64,000 nt of DNA from CAJCJE01 sp035948315 (GTDB lineage: Bacteria > Actinomycetota > Actinomycetes > Mycobacteriales > Pseudonocardiaceae), in contig DASZJG010000071.1 in the NCBI GenBank assembly GCA_035948315.1, positions 1 to 64,000 of the forward strand, given 5' to 3'. Shown one piece after another: positions 42,094-50,968 of the stretch; within the stretch, counting starts at the first letter, position 1; every line of letters begins with the position of its first letter. The notes under the pieces are model-generated. The model saw only the letters and a program-made list of their open reading frames with translations. It ran no database searches and was not told where the DNA came from. The position numbers and the translations under genes are program-made.

Positions 42094-42118
42094 CACGTGC
42101 TCCTGTTCGGATGTCGGT

Positions 42119-43375
42119 TCAGATCTCGACGAGGTGCTGGTGACCGAGCAGGTCCTCGACGGTGTCGCGGCGCCGCACCAGGTGCGGGGTGCCGGCCAGC
42201 ACCAGCACCTCGGCCGGGTAGCCGTGGCTGAGGAACTGCACGGGTGACGCGGTCGGGCCATACGCGCCGGAGCGCAGCACGCCGATCAGGTCGCCGGGCT
42301 GGATCTCGGGCAGCTTGACCGACTTGCCGACCACGTCGTTGGGCGTGCACAGCGGACCGGTGACGGTGTACTCGCGCGACGGCGGTTCGTCCGCGTGGCT
42401 CAGCGAGACGACGGGGAAGTTGCGCTTGACGAAGCTGCCGATGCCGACCGCGGCCATGTGGTGGTTGGTGCCGCCGTCGGCGACCACGAACCACTCCCCC
42501 ATCGACTGTTTGACGTATCGCGCGCGCACCACGTATGTGCCGCACCAGCCGGCCAGGTAGCGGCCGAGTTCGGTGATGATCCGGGTGCCGGGCCTGCGAT
42601 CGGAGAATTCCGCGACGGCCGCGTTGATCCCGGCCACGGCGGTCGGCACGTCGAGCGCGGACTCGTTGTCGAAGTAGGGGACCCCGAATCCGCCGCCGAT
42701 GTCCACTGTGGCCAGTTCGATGCCGAGTTCGTCCGCGAGCTTGTCGGCGGTGTCCAGGATGCCGCTGGTGTTCGCGACGATGCCGGCGGCGGAGAGGATG
42801 CGGGTGCCCATGTAGACGTGGATGCCGCTGACCCTGGTGTGACGCAGGCCATCGAGTACCGGGCGAGCTTCGCGCACGGTGGCCTCGTCGATGCCGAACT
42901 GGCGCGGTTTGCCGCCCATGGACAGCAGGGCGCCTTTCGCGGTGAAGGTCGGGTTGACCCGCAACAGGATCTGGGTGCGTTCGTGCGGACGCAGTTCGTC
43001 CACCGTGCGCAGTTCGTCGAGAGATTCGCAGACGATCGCGTGGATGCCCTGCTCCACACAGGCTTCGAGTTCGGCGCGCGACTTGCCCGGTCCGAGGAAG
43101 ATGATCCGCTCCGAGTCCGCTCCGGCGCGCAGCGCGGTGCGCAGCTCGACCAGCGAGGACACCTCGATGCCCGCGCCGAGCGAGCGCAGCACCGCGCACA
43201 CGCTCACGTTCGGGTTGGCCTTGGCCGAGTAGAAGATGTCGACGCAGGGGTGCAGGCGGGCGCGCAGGTCCTCGTAGGTGTCGCGCAGGATGTCGCCGTC
43301 GTAGAGGTAGAGCGGGGTGCCGAACCTCTCGGCGATCTCGCTGATCGGCACGCCCTGCGTAAGGTGTTCGGTCAT
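42119..43375 (-). CDS. PLP-dependent decarboxylase, diaminopimelate/ornithine decarboxylase fold (BtrK-like)
   Basis: 418-residue type III-fold decarboxylase. The PLP Lys52 lies in FYSAKANPN. Further landmarks are VSGIHVYMGTR, the glycine loop IGGGFGVPY, ELGRYLAGWCGTY and the second-subunit Cys in GPLCTPND. The DAP/ornithine-decarboxylase fold is also used by BtrK (butirosin) and VinO (vicenistatin), which act on ACP-bound amino acids. Lying between an ATP-grasp gene and an ACP gene, that role is the best guess. A free diamino-acid decarboxylase is the alternative. ATG overlaps the ATP-grasp stop (4 bp). Confidence 0.88.
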   Translation of the reverse strand: MTEHLTQGVPISEIAERFGTPLYLYDGDILRDTYEDLRARLHPCVDIFYSAKANPNVSVCAVLRSLGAGIEVSSLVELRTALRAGADSERIIFLGPGKSRAELEACVEQGIHAIVCESLDELRTVDELRPHERTQILLRVNPTFTAKGALLSMGGKPRQFGIDEATVREARPVLDGLRHTRVSGIHVYMGTRILSAAGIVANTSGILDTADKLADELGIELATVDIGGGFGVPYFDNESALDVPTAVAGINAAVAEFSDRRPGTRIITELGRYLAGWCGTYVVRARYVKQSMGEWFVVADGGTNHHMAAVGIGSFVKRNFPVVSLSHADEPPSREYTVTGPLCTPNDVVGKSVKLPEIQPGDLIGVLRSGAYGPTASPVQFLSHGYPAEVLVLAGTPHLVRRRDTVEDLLGHQHLVEI

Positions 43376-44709
43376 CGGACCTCCAGGCAGTGGGGTAGCT
43401 CGCGCAGCGCGGCCGCGGTGTACTCGTCGAGCTCGGTGAGCGCGGTGCGGTCCGGCGCGAAGAGGATGGTGTAGAGCCGTCCCTCGAACGGCGGTTCGGC
43501 GGTCACGTTGGCGTTGACCGTGCCGAAGCAGGTCACCACGACCTGATCGTTCAGTACGGTGTGGATGGTCGGGAAATCCAGCGACGCGTCCAGCCGCAGC
43601 GTGTAGTGCTTGGCCAGCGCGAGCTGACCGGGCCGGTGCAGTTTCTCGGTCACCCGGCCCTGGTAGGTGGACATGTTCAGGCGCGCGTTGATCTCCAGCA
43701 CCGGGTAGAGCAGACCGTCGAGCCCGAGGATCGCGTCCACGCCCGCCACGCCGGTGAAGCCGTCCGCGTACAGCCGCGCGCCGACCGCCTGCGCTGCCTC
43801 GTGCAGTTCGCCGAGTTGGGCCGCGTCGAGATCGGGTGGCATCAGGTGACCGGAATGCACGCCCTTGACCGTGATCGCCTGCTTGACGAAGTCGAACGTG
43901 GTACGGCCGGTCGCGTCGATGGTGAACTGGTAGTTGAGGTCGAACCGCTTGGGCAGCCAGTGTTCCACCACCACGTGCAGCCGATCGTCGGCGTTGCGGT
44001 CGGCGCGGCGCCGCACCAGGCGCATCAGCCTGCCGGCCGCGGTGGGTGAGTCGAGCACGACCAGCCCCTTGCCGGACACGCCGTAGGAGTCCTTGACCAC
44101 GAGCTTGCGTTCCGCGCTCGGCGGGTTGGCGCGCAACACCTCGTCGAGTTCGCCGACCCGCTCGACGCAGTGGCCGGGCACCGGACGCAGACCGGCGGCC
44201 TCGGTGAGCCTGCGGCCATAGATCTTGCCGTTGACCCGTTCCGCGATGACCGCGTCCGGCACGGCCAGTCGCAGGCCGGACTTCTCGGCCAGTGCCTGTT
44301 CGTCGGCGGACACGCCCATCGGCAGGAACGCGCCGCCCGCGTCGGCCAGTTCGCCGAGCCGGGCCAGCACATCGGGTGAGTTGAGCGCGCGGCGCGTCGT
44401 GGACGCGGCGGGGTCGAGATCGTCGGCCACGACGACGGTCGGGGTGCGCAGGCCGAGGCCGTGCACGTAGTCGCGGTAGTCCTTGTCCAGCGAGGCCGAG
44501 GTGATCAGCAGGTCGTCCGGACCGGCGAGCAGCGCGCCGAGCTGTTCCATGGCGCGCACCACCGGGGACAGCGCGGCACCGCCCGGCGCGGGCAGGCCGA
44601 CGTGCCCACGCGCCCAGTGCACCTCGACCTCGAAGTTGCACAGGAACGCCAGTGGCGTGTCCGGTGCACCGGTCAGCGCGGTCTTGAGACCGCCGAGGTA
44701 GTCGGTCAC
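43372..44709 (-). CDS. ATP-grasp ligase (BtrJ-like)
   Basis: 445-residue ATP-grasp protein. The ATP-binding KLVVKDSYGVSGKGLVVL (residues about 220-240) and the metal-binding YPVLEINARLNMSTYQ near 325 are characteristic. The N-terminal half is not recognised beyond a Rossmann-like VTVVVADDLDP region. ATP-grasp enzymes join a carboxylate to an amine or thiol via acyl phosphate. In butirosin biosynthesis BtrJ loads glutamate on the ACP BtrI, and the next two genes here are decarboxylase and ACP. GTG 44709 has GGAGG 6 bp upstream and overlaps the KASIII stop by 4 bp. Confidence 0.85.
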   Translation of the reverse strand: MTDYLGGLKTALTGAPDTPLAFLCNFEVEVHWARGHVGLPAPGGAALSPVVRAMEQLGALLAGPDDLLITSASLDKDYRDYVHGLGLRTPTVVVADDLDPAASTTRRALNSPDVLARLGELADAGGAFLPMGVSADEQALAEKSGLRLAVPDAVIAERVNGKIYGRRLTEAAGLRPVPGHCVERVGELDEVLRANPPSAERKLVVKDSYGVSGKGLVVLDSPTAAGRLMRLVRRRADRNADDRLHVVVEHWLPKRFDLNYQFTIDATGRTTFDFVKQAITVKGVHSGHLMPPDLDAAQLGELHEAAQAVGARLYADGFTGVAGVDAILGLDGLLYPVLEINARLNMSTYQGRVTEKLHRPGQLALAKHYTLRLDASLDFPTIHTVLNDQVVVTCFGTVNANVTAEPPFEGRLYTILFAPDRTALTELDEYTAAALRELPHCLEVR

Positions 44710-45668
44710 GGTCGGGCCTCCCGATGTTCGACGACCATGGCCGCGTAGCTCGCGCCCATGCCGACCGTGGTGAGCAGGTAGAGGCCGCCGTCGACGAGCC
44801 GGCCCGCGTCGCGCAGCAGCGCGAAGTTGAGGAACGGGTCCACGCAGCAGCAGTGGCTGTAGACCGGGATGGTGTCCAGGTAGACGCGTTCGCGCGGCAG
44901 GCCGAGCTTGTCGATGGTGCGCACCCAGAGCAGCTTGCTCACGTTGTGCGGCACCACCAGCGTGATGTCGGCCAGGTCCACCTCGGCCTTGTCCAGGGCC
45001 TCGCGCATGACCCCGGCGAGCAGGTCGACGTAGCTGTCGTTGAACTGCTTGAGCACCTCGGGCGGCAGCCGCACGCCGGGCCGGAACACGCCGACCGTGT
45101 TGGCGACGTAGGAGCGGATGATCTCGCCCGCACTGCCGTCGCCGATGCCGACCAGGCAGGCGGCGGACGCCTCGCCGATGATGGTGGTGTTCGCGACCAA
45201 CCGGATCATCGGCGTGAACGGCTTCTCCCCCATCACGACCAGCGCGCGGGCGTTCGGATCGCCGTCGGCGCGCAGGAGTTCGCTCGCCACGTCCAGCGCG
45301 GCGAATCCGCTCGCGCAGTACTGGTTGGTGACCGCGAACGCGTCCGCGCCGGGCAGGTCGAGCCGGTCGCGGATCTCGGTCGCCGCGTCGAACTGCGCCG
45401 GTGTCACGGTCAGCACGGTGTGCGCGTAGATGAGGTAGCGAACGGCTGCGCGATCCGCGACAGTGGCGAGCAGCGCGCGACCGGAGCGGGCGACGAGGTC
45501 GAACAGGCCGAGGTCCGGGTCGTCGCGGACCTGGTCGAAACCGTGCACGCGGCGGAACATCTTGACCTGGTGGCGGTTGACGCCGAGCGATTCGGTGAAG
45601 TTCTCGATGGGCACGGACCGCTCCGGCGTGAATGCCTCGATCCGTTCCACTGTGGTCAGTTGTGGCAT
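44706..45668 (-). CDS. ketoacyl-ACP synthase III-type condensing enzyme
   Basis: 320-residue KASIII/thiolase-fold enzyme. Active-site Cys118 in NQYCASGFAALDVA and His241 in LVVPHNVSKLLW are in place. The third member, normally Asn in a YGN motif, falls in IPVYSHCCCVDPF and is not Asn, so decarboxylation of a malonyl unit may be altered or acyl transfer favoured. A family without Asn often acts as acyltransferase. ATG 45668 chosen because the domain starts soon after; a longer start at 45734 is possible. Second gene of the operon, 83 bp after the GNAT stop. Confidence 0.85.
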   Translation of the reverse strand: MPQLTTVERIEAFTPERSVPIENFTESLGVNRHQVKMFRRVHGFDQVRDDPDLGLFDLVARSGRALLATVADRAAVRYLIYAHTVLTVTPAQFDAATEIRDRLDLPGADAFAVTNQYCASGFAALDVASELLRADGDPNARALVVMGEKPFTPMIRLVANTTIIGEASAACLVGIGDGSAGEIIRSYVANTVGVFRPGVRLPPEVLKQFNDSYVDLLAGVMREALDKAEVDLADITLVVPHNVSKLLWVRTIDKLGLPRERVYLDTIPVYSHCCCVDPFLNFALLRDAGRLVDGGLYLLTTVGMGASYAAMVVEHREARP

Positions 45669-45750
45669 GGTTCCCGCTTCCCACCGGTTGTCGGTGTCGG
45701 GTGCGACGCTAACCGGAAAGGTCTGGACCAGCATGGGGTGAATCCCTTGT

Positions 45751-46302
45751 TCATCGCCCCGGTGTGCCGGGCAGGGGTTTGACGAAGCAGTCGAAAACCG
45801 GACCGTCCTGCGTGAACCGGGTACTGGCCAGCTCGCGCCAACCCCAGCGCAGGTACGCCGAGCGCGCCGGCTCGTTGTCGGGTTGCACGCACAGCAGCGC
45901 GCGTTCCTCGGTGCGGCCGGCGAGGAACGCGTCGTGCATGCGACGCGCGATCCCCTGCCGCCGCCACGCCGCGCGCACCATGATCTCCTGGATGAACACG
46001 GTGCGGCTGCCGGTCTCGTCGGTGACGTGCGCGGGCAGCCGGTCCCGCAGCGGCGTCCACCAGCGCGTCCAACTGGCCAGCGACCAACCGTAGAGACAGC
46101 CGGCCGCGATGTTGTCATCGGTCTCCGCGAGCACGAGGTGAAAACCGGATTGCCGGGTGCCGACGGCAAGGCGATCGCGGAATGCCGATTCGGCGAAATA
46201 GGGCACGCCGCGAAATTGAGGTTCAGTATAGATTTCCGTGTGCATGGCGACCGTCGCGTCGACGCTGAGCCGCGCGGCCGGACCGTCCAGGATTCGCATC
46301 AT
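45751..46302 (-). CDS. GNAT-family N-acetyltransferase
   Basis: 183-residue GNAT protein. The acetyl-CoA loop of motif A is visible as VRAAWRRQGIARRMHDAFL; the C-terminal motif B includes NEPARSAYLRWGWRE. It moves an acyl group from CoA to an amine. As first gene of the operon that seems to make an ACP-bound amine, it might acetylate the amine of an intermediate or protect the host. ATG 46302 (or 46299); the start is not fixed by a strong Shine-Dalgarno. Confidence 0.85.
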   Translation of the reverse strand: MMRILDGPAARLSVDATVAMHTEIYTEPQFRGVPYFAESAFRDRLAVGTRQSGFHLVLAETDDNIAAGCLYGWSLASWTRWWTPLRDRLPAHVTDETGSRTVFIQEIMVRAAWRRQGIARRMHDAFLAGRTEERALLCVQPDNEPARSAYLRWGWRELASTRFTQDGPVFDCFVKPLPGTPGR

Positions 46303-46457
46303 CGTCGTGGTGGGCACGCCGCATGGTGACTTCCGCGTGCGGCGCCGGTCATCGGATCGGCGGCAGATCAATGGTGTGATGGCGGGTTTTCCCCCATGCT
46401 CGTCACGATCGGGGCTGCCTAGTGTCGGGTCACATCCCGTCCGCAGGAAGGCCCATC

Positions 46458-48197
46458 ATGGTCCATTCGGTAGACACCGCTGAGATTCGCGCCATTGTCG
46501 CGTCCGCGTCCGCGCGCACCGGCCCGCTGACCCTCGGCCAGCGCAACGTGTTGCGCTGGATCCATCGCGAGACCGACGGCCGCTCGCGCTGCATTCCCGG
46601 GTTCACCGAAGTGCCGGCCGGTCGCAGCGTCGCGGAGATCGCCGAGGCGATCGGCGCGTTGCTGGCCAGGCACGAGGCGCTGCGTACGCACTACCTGCCC
46701 GGTGCGGACGGTGAACCGGTGCAACGCGTGCTGCCCGAGGGCTCGGTGCCGATCGAGGTGCGCGAGGTGGTCGGCGACGCGCACGCGTTCGTGCTCGACG
46801 TGCTCGCGGTCGCGCTGGCCAGACCGTTCGAGGTGGACCGGGGGCTGCCCGTGCGGGTGACCGTGTTCACCGGTGGTGGCGCGCCGTTCCTGGTGATGTG
46901 CACCGTCTCGCACGTCGCGGTCGACGTCGGCGGGGCCGAGGTCCTCGCCCGGCAGTTGCGCACGCTGCTCGACGGCGCCGCCCTGGACACGCCGCCGCAC
47001 CAGCCGATCGAGCACGCCGCCTGGGAGAACTCGGCCGCCGGGCTGCGCAGGCGCGCCGCCGCGCTGGAGCACTGGTCGACGCAGCTGAACCGGATGCCGC
47101 AGGCCATGTTCGCGCTGCCACCGCATCCGGACGGCACGCCGGGCTACCGGGAGGCGCTGTTGCGCTCGCGCGCGCTGGCCATGGCCGTGCGGACATTGCC
47201 GGTGAGTCCCTCCGCCGCGGTGCTGGCCGCGGGCGTCGTGCTGGCCGCACTGTACACGGACACGCCGTCCGGGGCGTTCATTTCGGTGTGCGGCAACAGG
47301 TTCCGGCCGCTGTGGCGGGACTATGTCGGCACCATCGCGCAGGACGCGATCATCCCGTTCGCGGTGGGTCGGGACGCGACGTTTCTGGACATCGCGCGAC
47401 GGTTGCAGCTCGACGCGATGAACGCCTACCGGTACGCGCAGTTCGACGCGGCGCGGCTGTGGGAGATCATCGATGCGGTGTGCGCGCGGCGCGGCACGTC
47501 GTTTCACCGGGACTGGGTGTTCAACGACATCGGCGTGCACGCGGACCGGCGTTCGACCGAGCCGGCACCACTCGATGCCGACTCGTTGGTCAGGGCGATC
47601 GAGGAGACCACCGTCGAATTCGTCACCGACGCCGACCTGCCGGCCGCGTTCTTCCTCACCCTGGCTGGCGTTTCCGATGATTGTGTGGACATTCGACTCT
47701 ACGCGGACACCGAATTCCTCCCACCACATGGGATCACCGGGTTTCTGCTCGCCATGGAACGGCTGTTGGTCACGGCCGCGCTGCGGCCGGTACGGATCGA
47801 CGAGATCGGCGAACTCACCGGAATCACACCGGTCGAGCGGGACGGCGCCGACTGGGTGCGTGTCGACTCCTGCTGGGTGAGCATCGCCGCGACCACCGCG
47901 TTGCTCCATACGGTTCCGGGTATAAAAAACGCCAGAGTGTGGCACGACAACGGTCAGCTGATCGCCTACCTGGTCGGCGATTTCGCGTTGCGCCCGGCCG
48001 ATGTGCACCGGGCCGCGCTGGCCGCGTTACCGGGTCGACCTGCCGCTATGTGCCCGCACGAATATGTGGTCTGTACCAGTTTGCCGCATAATCCGGATGA
48101 CCGCGAAGCCTGGCGACGACAATCCGTGTCGAGCGCGGGCACCGGCCGTGACGAAAATACGGAGTCCATAGTAGACATAAAGAATCCGGTGAGCTGA
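46458..48197 (+). CDS. stand-alone NRPS condensation-domain protein
   Basis: 579-residue protein. The first 430 residues follow the condensation/acyltransferase fold (LTLGQRNVLRWIHRE, then IAEAIGALLARHEALRTHY). The catalytic motif is SHVAVDVG at residues 151-158: His152 and Asp156 are kept but the HHxxxDG first His and the Gly are replaced. The last 110 residues are a separate region (ARVWHDNGQLIAYLVG) that resembles an end segment of adenylation-type proteins. It may join the ACP-bound amine to an acyl group. ATG 46458 has AGGAAGG upstream. Divergent from the operon. TTA at 48027-48029. Confidence 0.82.
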   Translation: MVHSVDTAEIRAIVASASARTGPLTLGQRNVLRWIHRETDGRSRCIPGFTEVPAGRSVAEIAEAIGALLARHEALRTHYLPGADGEPVQRVLPEGSVPIEVREVVGDAHAFVLDVLAVALARPFEVDRGLPVRVTVFTGGGAPFLVMCTVSHVAVDVGGAEVLARQLRTLLDGAALDTPPHQPIEHAAWENSAAGLRRRAAALEHWSTQLNRMPQAMFALPPHPDGTPGYREALLRSRALAMAVRTLPVSPSAAVLAAGVVLAALYTDTPSGAFISVCGNRFRPLWRDYVGTIAQDAIIPFAVGRDATFLDIARRLQLDAMNAYRYAQFDAARLWEIIDAVCARRGTSFHRDWVFNDIGVHADRRSTEPAPLDADSLVRAIEETTVEFVTDADLPAAFFLTLAGVSDDCVDIRLYADTEFLPPHGITGFLLAMERLLVTAALRPVRIDEIGELTGITPVERDGADWVRVDSCWVSIAATTALLHTVPGIKNARVWHDNGQLIAYLVGDFALRPADVHRAALAALPGRPAAMCPHEYVVCTSLPHNPDDREAWRRQSVSSAGTGRDENTESIVDIKNPVS

Positions 48198-48219
48198 AAT
48201 ACCATCCGATCGGTCGTAC

Positions 48220-48229
48220 GTTTGCAAAC
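48220..48229. promoter_or_regulatory. 10-bp perfect palindrome before the LuxR gene
   Basis: GTTTGCAAAC in the 106-bp gap between the condensation gene and the LuxR gene. A second palindrome lies 20 bp downstream (48249-48261). Could be an operator; no known factor is matched. Confidence 0.35.
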
Positions 48230-48248
48230 CAAAGTCTGGTTAACATCG

Positions 48249-48261
48249 TGTCCGTCGGACA
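48249..48261. promoter_or_regulatory. 13-bp palindrome TGTCCG-T-CGGACA before the LuxR gene
   Basis: Perfect 6-bp arms TGTCCG / CGGACA around one T, 43 bp before the LuxR ATG. Plausible autoregulatory site of the LuxR protein. Confidence 0.4.
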
Positions 48262-48303
48262 TCATCGGTGGAATTATCGTGTTCGTGATCGGAGAGGCCC
48301 GGG

Positions 48304-50919
48304 ATGGGGGAGACTTCCCACGGCCGCACACGCCCGGACGGGGTCGGGTTGGTCGGCAGGACGACTGAACTGCAACAGGTGGAAAAGGCGCTGATCGCAC
48401 TCGCCGACGGCGGCCCGGCGGTGCTCGTCGTACCCGGCGAGCCGGGTATCGGCAAAACCCGGATCCTGGAGCAACTCACCGAACTCGCGCACGCCCGCGA
48501 CATCGGCACCTGGCAGCCGGGCAGCAGCCCGCCGCCGCGCGAGTGGCGGACGATCGCCGTCATCGTCGACGACCTGCACTCCGCCCGGCCCCCGGTCGCC
48601 GAACTGGTGGCCTCCGTGCTGCGCGGCGAGACCATGCCGCCCGCGCTGCTGGCCATCGCCTACCGGGACGGTCAGCTCCCGCCCGATCTCGCCGCCGCGC
48701 TGGCCAGAACGCGGCTGCCGGCGACCCGGCTGGTGCTGCGCCCGTTGGGCCCGCGAGACGTCGCCGACCTGCTGCCCGAGACCAGCCCGCGAAGGCGCAG
48801 GCTGCTGCTGGCGGCCAGCGGCGGGAACCCGCTGTTCCTGCGCGCGCTCGTCCCGCTGGACGACGAACTGGTCTCGGTGCTGGCCGACCCGGAACGCACC
48901 GGCGGCGCGACCCTGCCCGGCGAGGTGCAGACGCTGCTGCTGGCCGAACTCGACAACCTCGATCCCGAGGTGCTCGCCGCCCTCTACGCGGCAGCGGTCG
49001 CCGGCTCCCCCGCCGATCTCGACGTGATCATCCACATCGCCGGTCAACCCGAGGACGTCGCGCTGCGCGCGCTGGACGAACTCGTCGACCGGGGGTTGGT
49101 GCAGGTCGAGGGCACCCGGTTCCGGTTCCGCCATCCGCTGGTGCGCGCCGCCACCTACCAGGCCGCCGGCGTGACCTGGCGAACCACCGCGCACCGGCTC
49201 GCCGAGCGGTATCTGCGTTCCTGCGGCGGCCCGCTGCCGCTGCGCGCGCACCACGCCGCGCGCGCTGCGCAGTACGGCGACATCGAAGCGGCCACCATCC
49301 TCGCCGAAGCCGCGGCCGCGACCGTGGACCTCACGCCCGCGTCGGCCGCGAACTGGGCCGAGCGTGCCCTGCAGATCCTGCCGGACCGGCCCGACCTGTC
49401 GCGGACCCGCCTCGAACTGCGCGTGCTGCTGGCCACCGCGCTCGGCCGGTGCGGTGAGCTGGAACGCGGCCGGTCGATCCTGCACGATGTGCTCAGCGGC
49501 ACGACCGAAGCACCCGTGATCGCGCACTGCGCCGCCACCGAACTGCTGCTGGGCCACCCCGACGAGGCCCGCGCCCTGCTCGATTCCTTCCCCACCACCG
49601 ACGGCCTCGCCCGCGCCCGGGTCGCGGTCGCCTTGGTCGACGACGATCCCGCCGGCTGCCGGGCGTTCCTGGCCGGCCTGCCGGCCGAACTCGGCGTGCG
49701 CGACGGCGAGAACGCGCACGCGAGCACCCTGGCCGGCCTCGCCGCGCTGCGCACCGGTGACCTCGACGCGGCAGGCCGGCACGCGGATCGGGCCGCGCGC
49801 ATCGTCGACGGACTGCCCGACCTCGATCTGCGCCGGCACGCGTACGCCCTGCCCGAGTTGGGCTGGCTGGAGCTGGAACTGGAACGACACGCCGATGTGG
49901 CCAGACGGGTCCGGCGCGGCGTCGATCTGGCCAGGGCCAGCGGCCGGGCCGATGTGCTGCCACTGCTGCACATCGTCGACTCGGCGCTGGCCTGCCGGAC
50001 CGGTCAGCTCGGCCGTGCCCAGCAGCGCGCGGAGGAAGCCATCGACGCGGCCCAGTTCCTGCGCAGCGACGAACTGGTCGCGCTCGCCACCGGCATCGAA
50101 CTCGGCGCGCTGATCTGGCAGCGCGGCCCGGTCGCCGCGGCCGAACGCGCACACCGGCTGTTGGCGGGCGGCTATCCGGCCGCGCGCTGGTGGGCGGAGT
50201 TGTGCGGGCGGGCCGAAGTCACCCTGCACCTGGCCGGCTGCCGGTATCGGCAGGCGCTGTCCCGGCTGATCGCGCACCCGCCGACCGACCGGTTCCGGGA
50301 GAGCGGCTGGTACGCGCAGCTGGCCGAGGTGCGTTCCGGGCTCGGCGAGTCCGACGCCGCGATCGAGGCCGCCGACCGTGCGGTCGCCGACGCGCTCGCG
50401 TTCGGCCTGCCGCTGCGCATCGGCCTGGCCCGCTATGCCCGTGCCCGCGCGCTGACCGACGCGGGACATGCGCAAGCCGCTCTCGACGAGGCGAACGCGG
50501 CCGCGCTGTGCCTGGTCGCCGCGCCCCTACAGGCCGCGCGCTGCCACGAACTCGCCGCGCTCAACCTGGCGCCGCTGGGCGAGACGACCCGGATGCGCGC
50601 GGAACTCGGCCTCGCCAAGGACGGCTATCTCGCTGCCGGCGCGCAATGGCTGTCCACCCAGGTGCGGCTGACCGAATCACGGCTGGGCGCGCGCACGCCG
50701 CGCCCGCGCAGGCCGCAGGCGCTCGGCACGATCGACGCGCTCTCCGGCCGGGAACGGGAAGTCGCCGAACTGGTCGCGGCCGGGCTGACCAACCAGGAGG
50801 TCGCGTCCCGGCTGTTCCTGAGCCGCAAAACCGTGGAAGGGCATCTCGCCAGGGTCTTCGCGAAACTCGGCGTGAAATCGCGGGTCGGCATGGCGCAACG
50901 CCTTGCCGCCCAGCACTGA
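48304..50919 (+). CDS. LuxR-family regulator with N-terminal AAA ATPase (LAL type)
   Basis: 871-residue large ATP-binding regulator. Walker A GEPGIGKT at residues 45-52 and a Walker B-like IAVIVDDLH near 90 belong to the N-terminal ATPase. The long middle is TPR-like Ala/Leu helical repeats. The C-terminal HTH is complete: LSGREREVAELVAAGLTNQE, VASRLFLSRKTVEGH and LARVFAKLGV. LAL proteins are common pathway-specific activators of antibiotic clusters. ATG 48304 has GGAGAGG at 48290-48296. Same strand as the condensation gene; likely controls the 37-48 kb cluster. Confidence 0.92.
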   Translation: MGETSHGRTRPDGVGLVGRTTELQQVEKALIALADGGPAVLVVPGEPGIGKTRILEQLTELAHARDIGTWQPGSSPPPREWRTIAVIVDDLHSARPPVAELVASVLRGETMPPALLAIAYRDGQLPPDLAAALARTRLPATRLVLRPLGPRDVADLLPETSPRRRRLLLAASGGNPLFLRALVPLDDELVSVLADPERTGGATLPGEVQTLLLAELDNLDPEVLAALYAAAVAGSPADLDVIIHIAGQPEDVALRALDELVDRGLVQVEGTRFRFRHPLVRAATYQAAGVTWRTTAHRLAERYLRSCGGPLPLRAHHAARAAQYGDIEAATILAEAAAATVDLTPASAANWAERALQILPDRPDLSRTRLELRVLLATALGRCGELERGRSILHDVLSGTTEAPVIAHCAATELLLGHPDEARALLDSFPTTDGLARARVAVALVDDDPAGCRAFLAGLPAELGVRDGENAHASTLAGLAALRTGDLDAAGRHADRAARIVDGLPDLDLRRHAYALPELGWLELELERHADVARRVRRGVDLARASGRADVLPLLHIVDSALACRTGQLGRAQQRAEEAIDAAQFLRSDELVALATGIELGALIWQRGPVAAAERAHRLLAGGYPAARWWAELCGRAEVTLHLAGCRYRQALSRLIAHPPTDRFRESGWYAQLAEVRSGLGESDAAIEAADRAVADALAFGLPLRIGLARYARARALTDAGHAQAALDEANAAALCLVAAPLQAARCHELAALNLAPLGETTRMRAELGLAKDGYLAAGAQWLSTQVRLTESRLGARTPRPRRPQALGTIDALSGREREVAELVAAGLTNQEVASRLFLSRKTVEGHLARVFAKLGVKSRVGMAQRLAAQH

Positions 50920-50931
50920 ATTCCCGGCGGT

Positions 50932-50962
50932 GCCGGCCGCGGACCGTTGGCCCGCGGCCGGC
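50932..50962. terminator. bidirectional hairpin terminator
   Basis: Perfect 11-bp inverted repeat GCCGGCCGCGG / CCGCGGCCGGC, 9-base loop, between the convergent LuxR and S8 protease genes. Confidence 0.75.
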
Positions 50963-50968
50963 GCCCGG

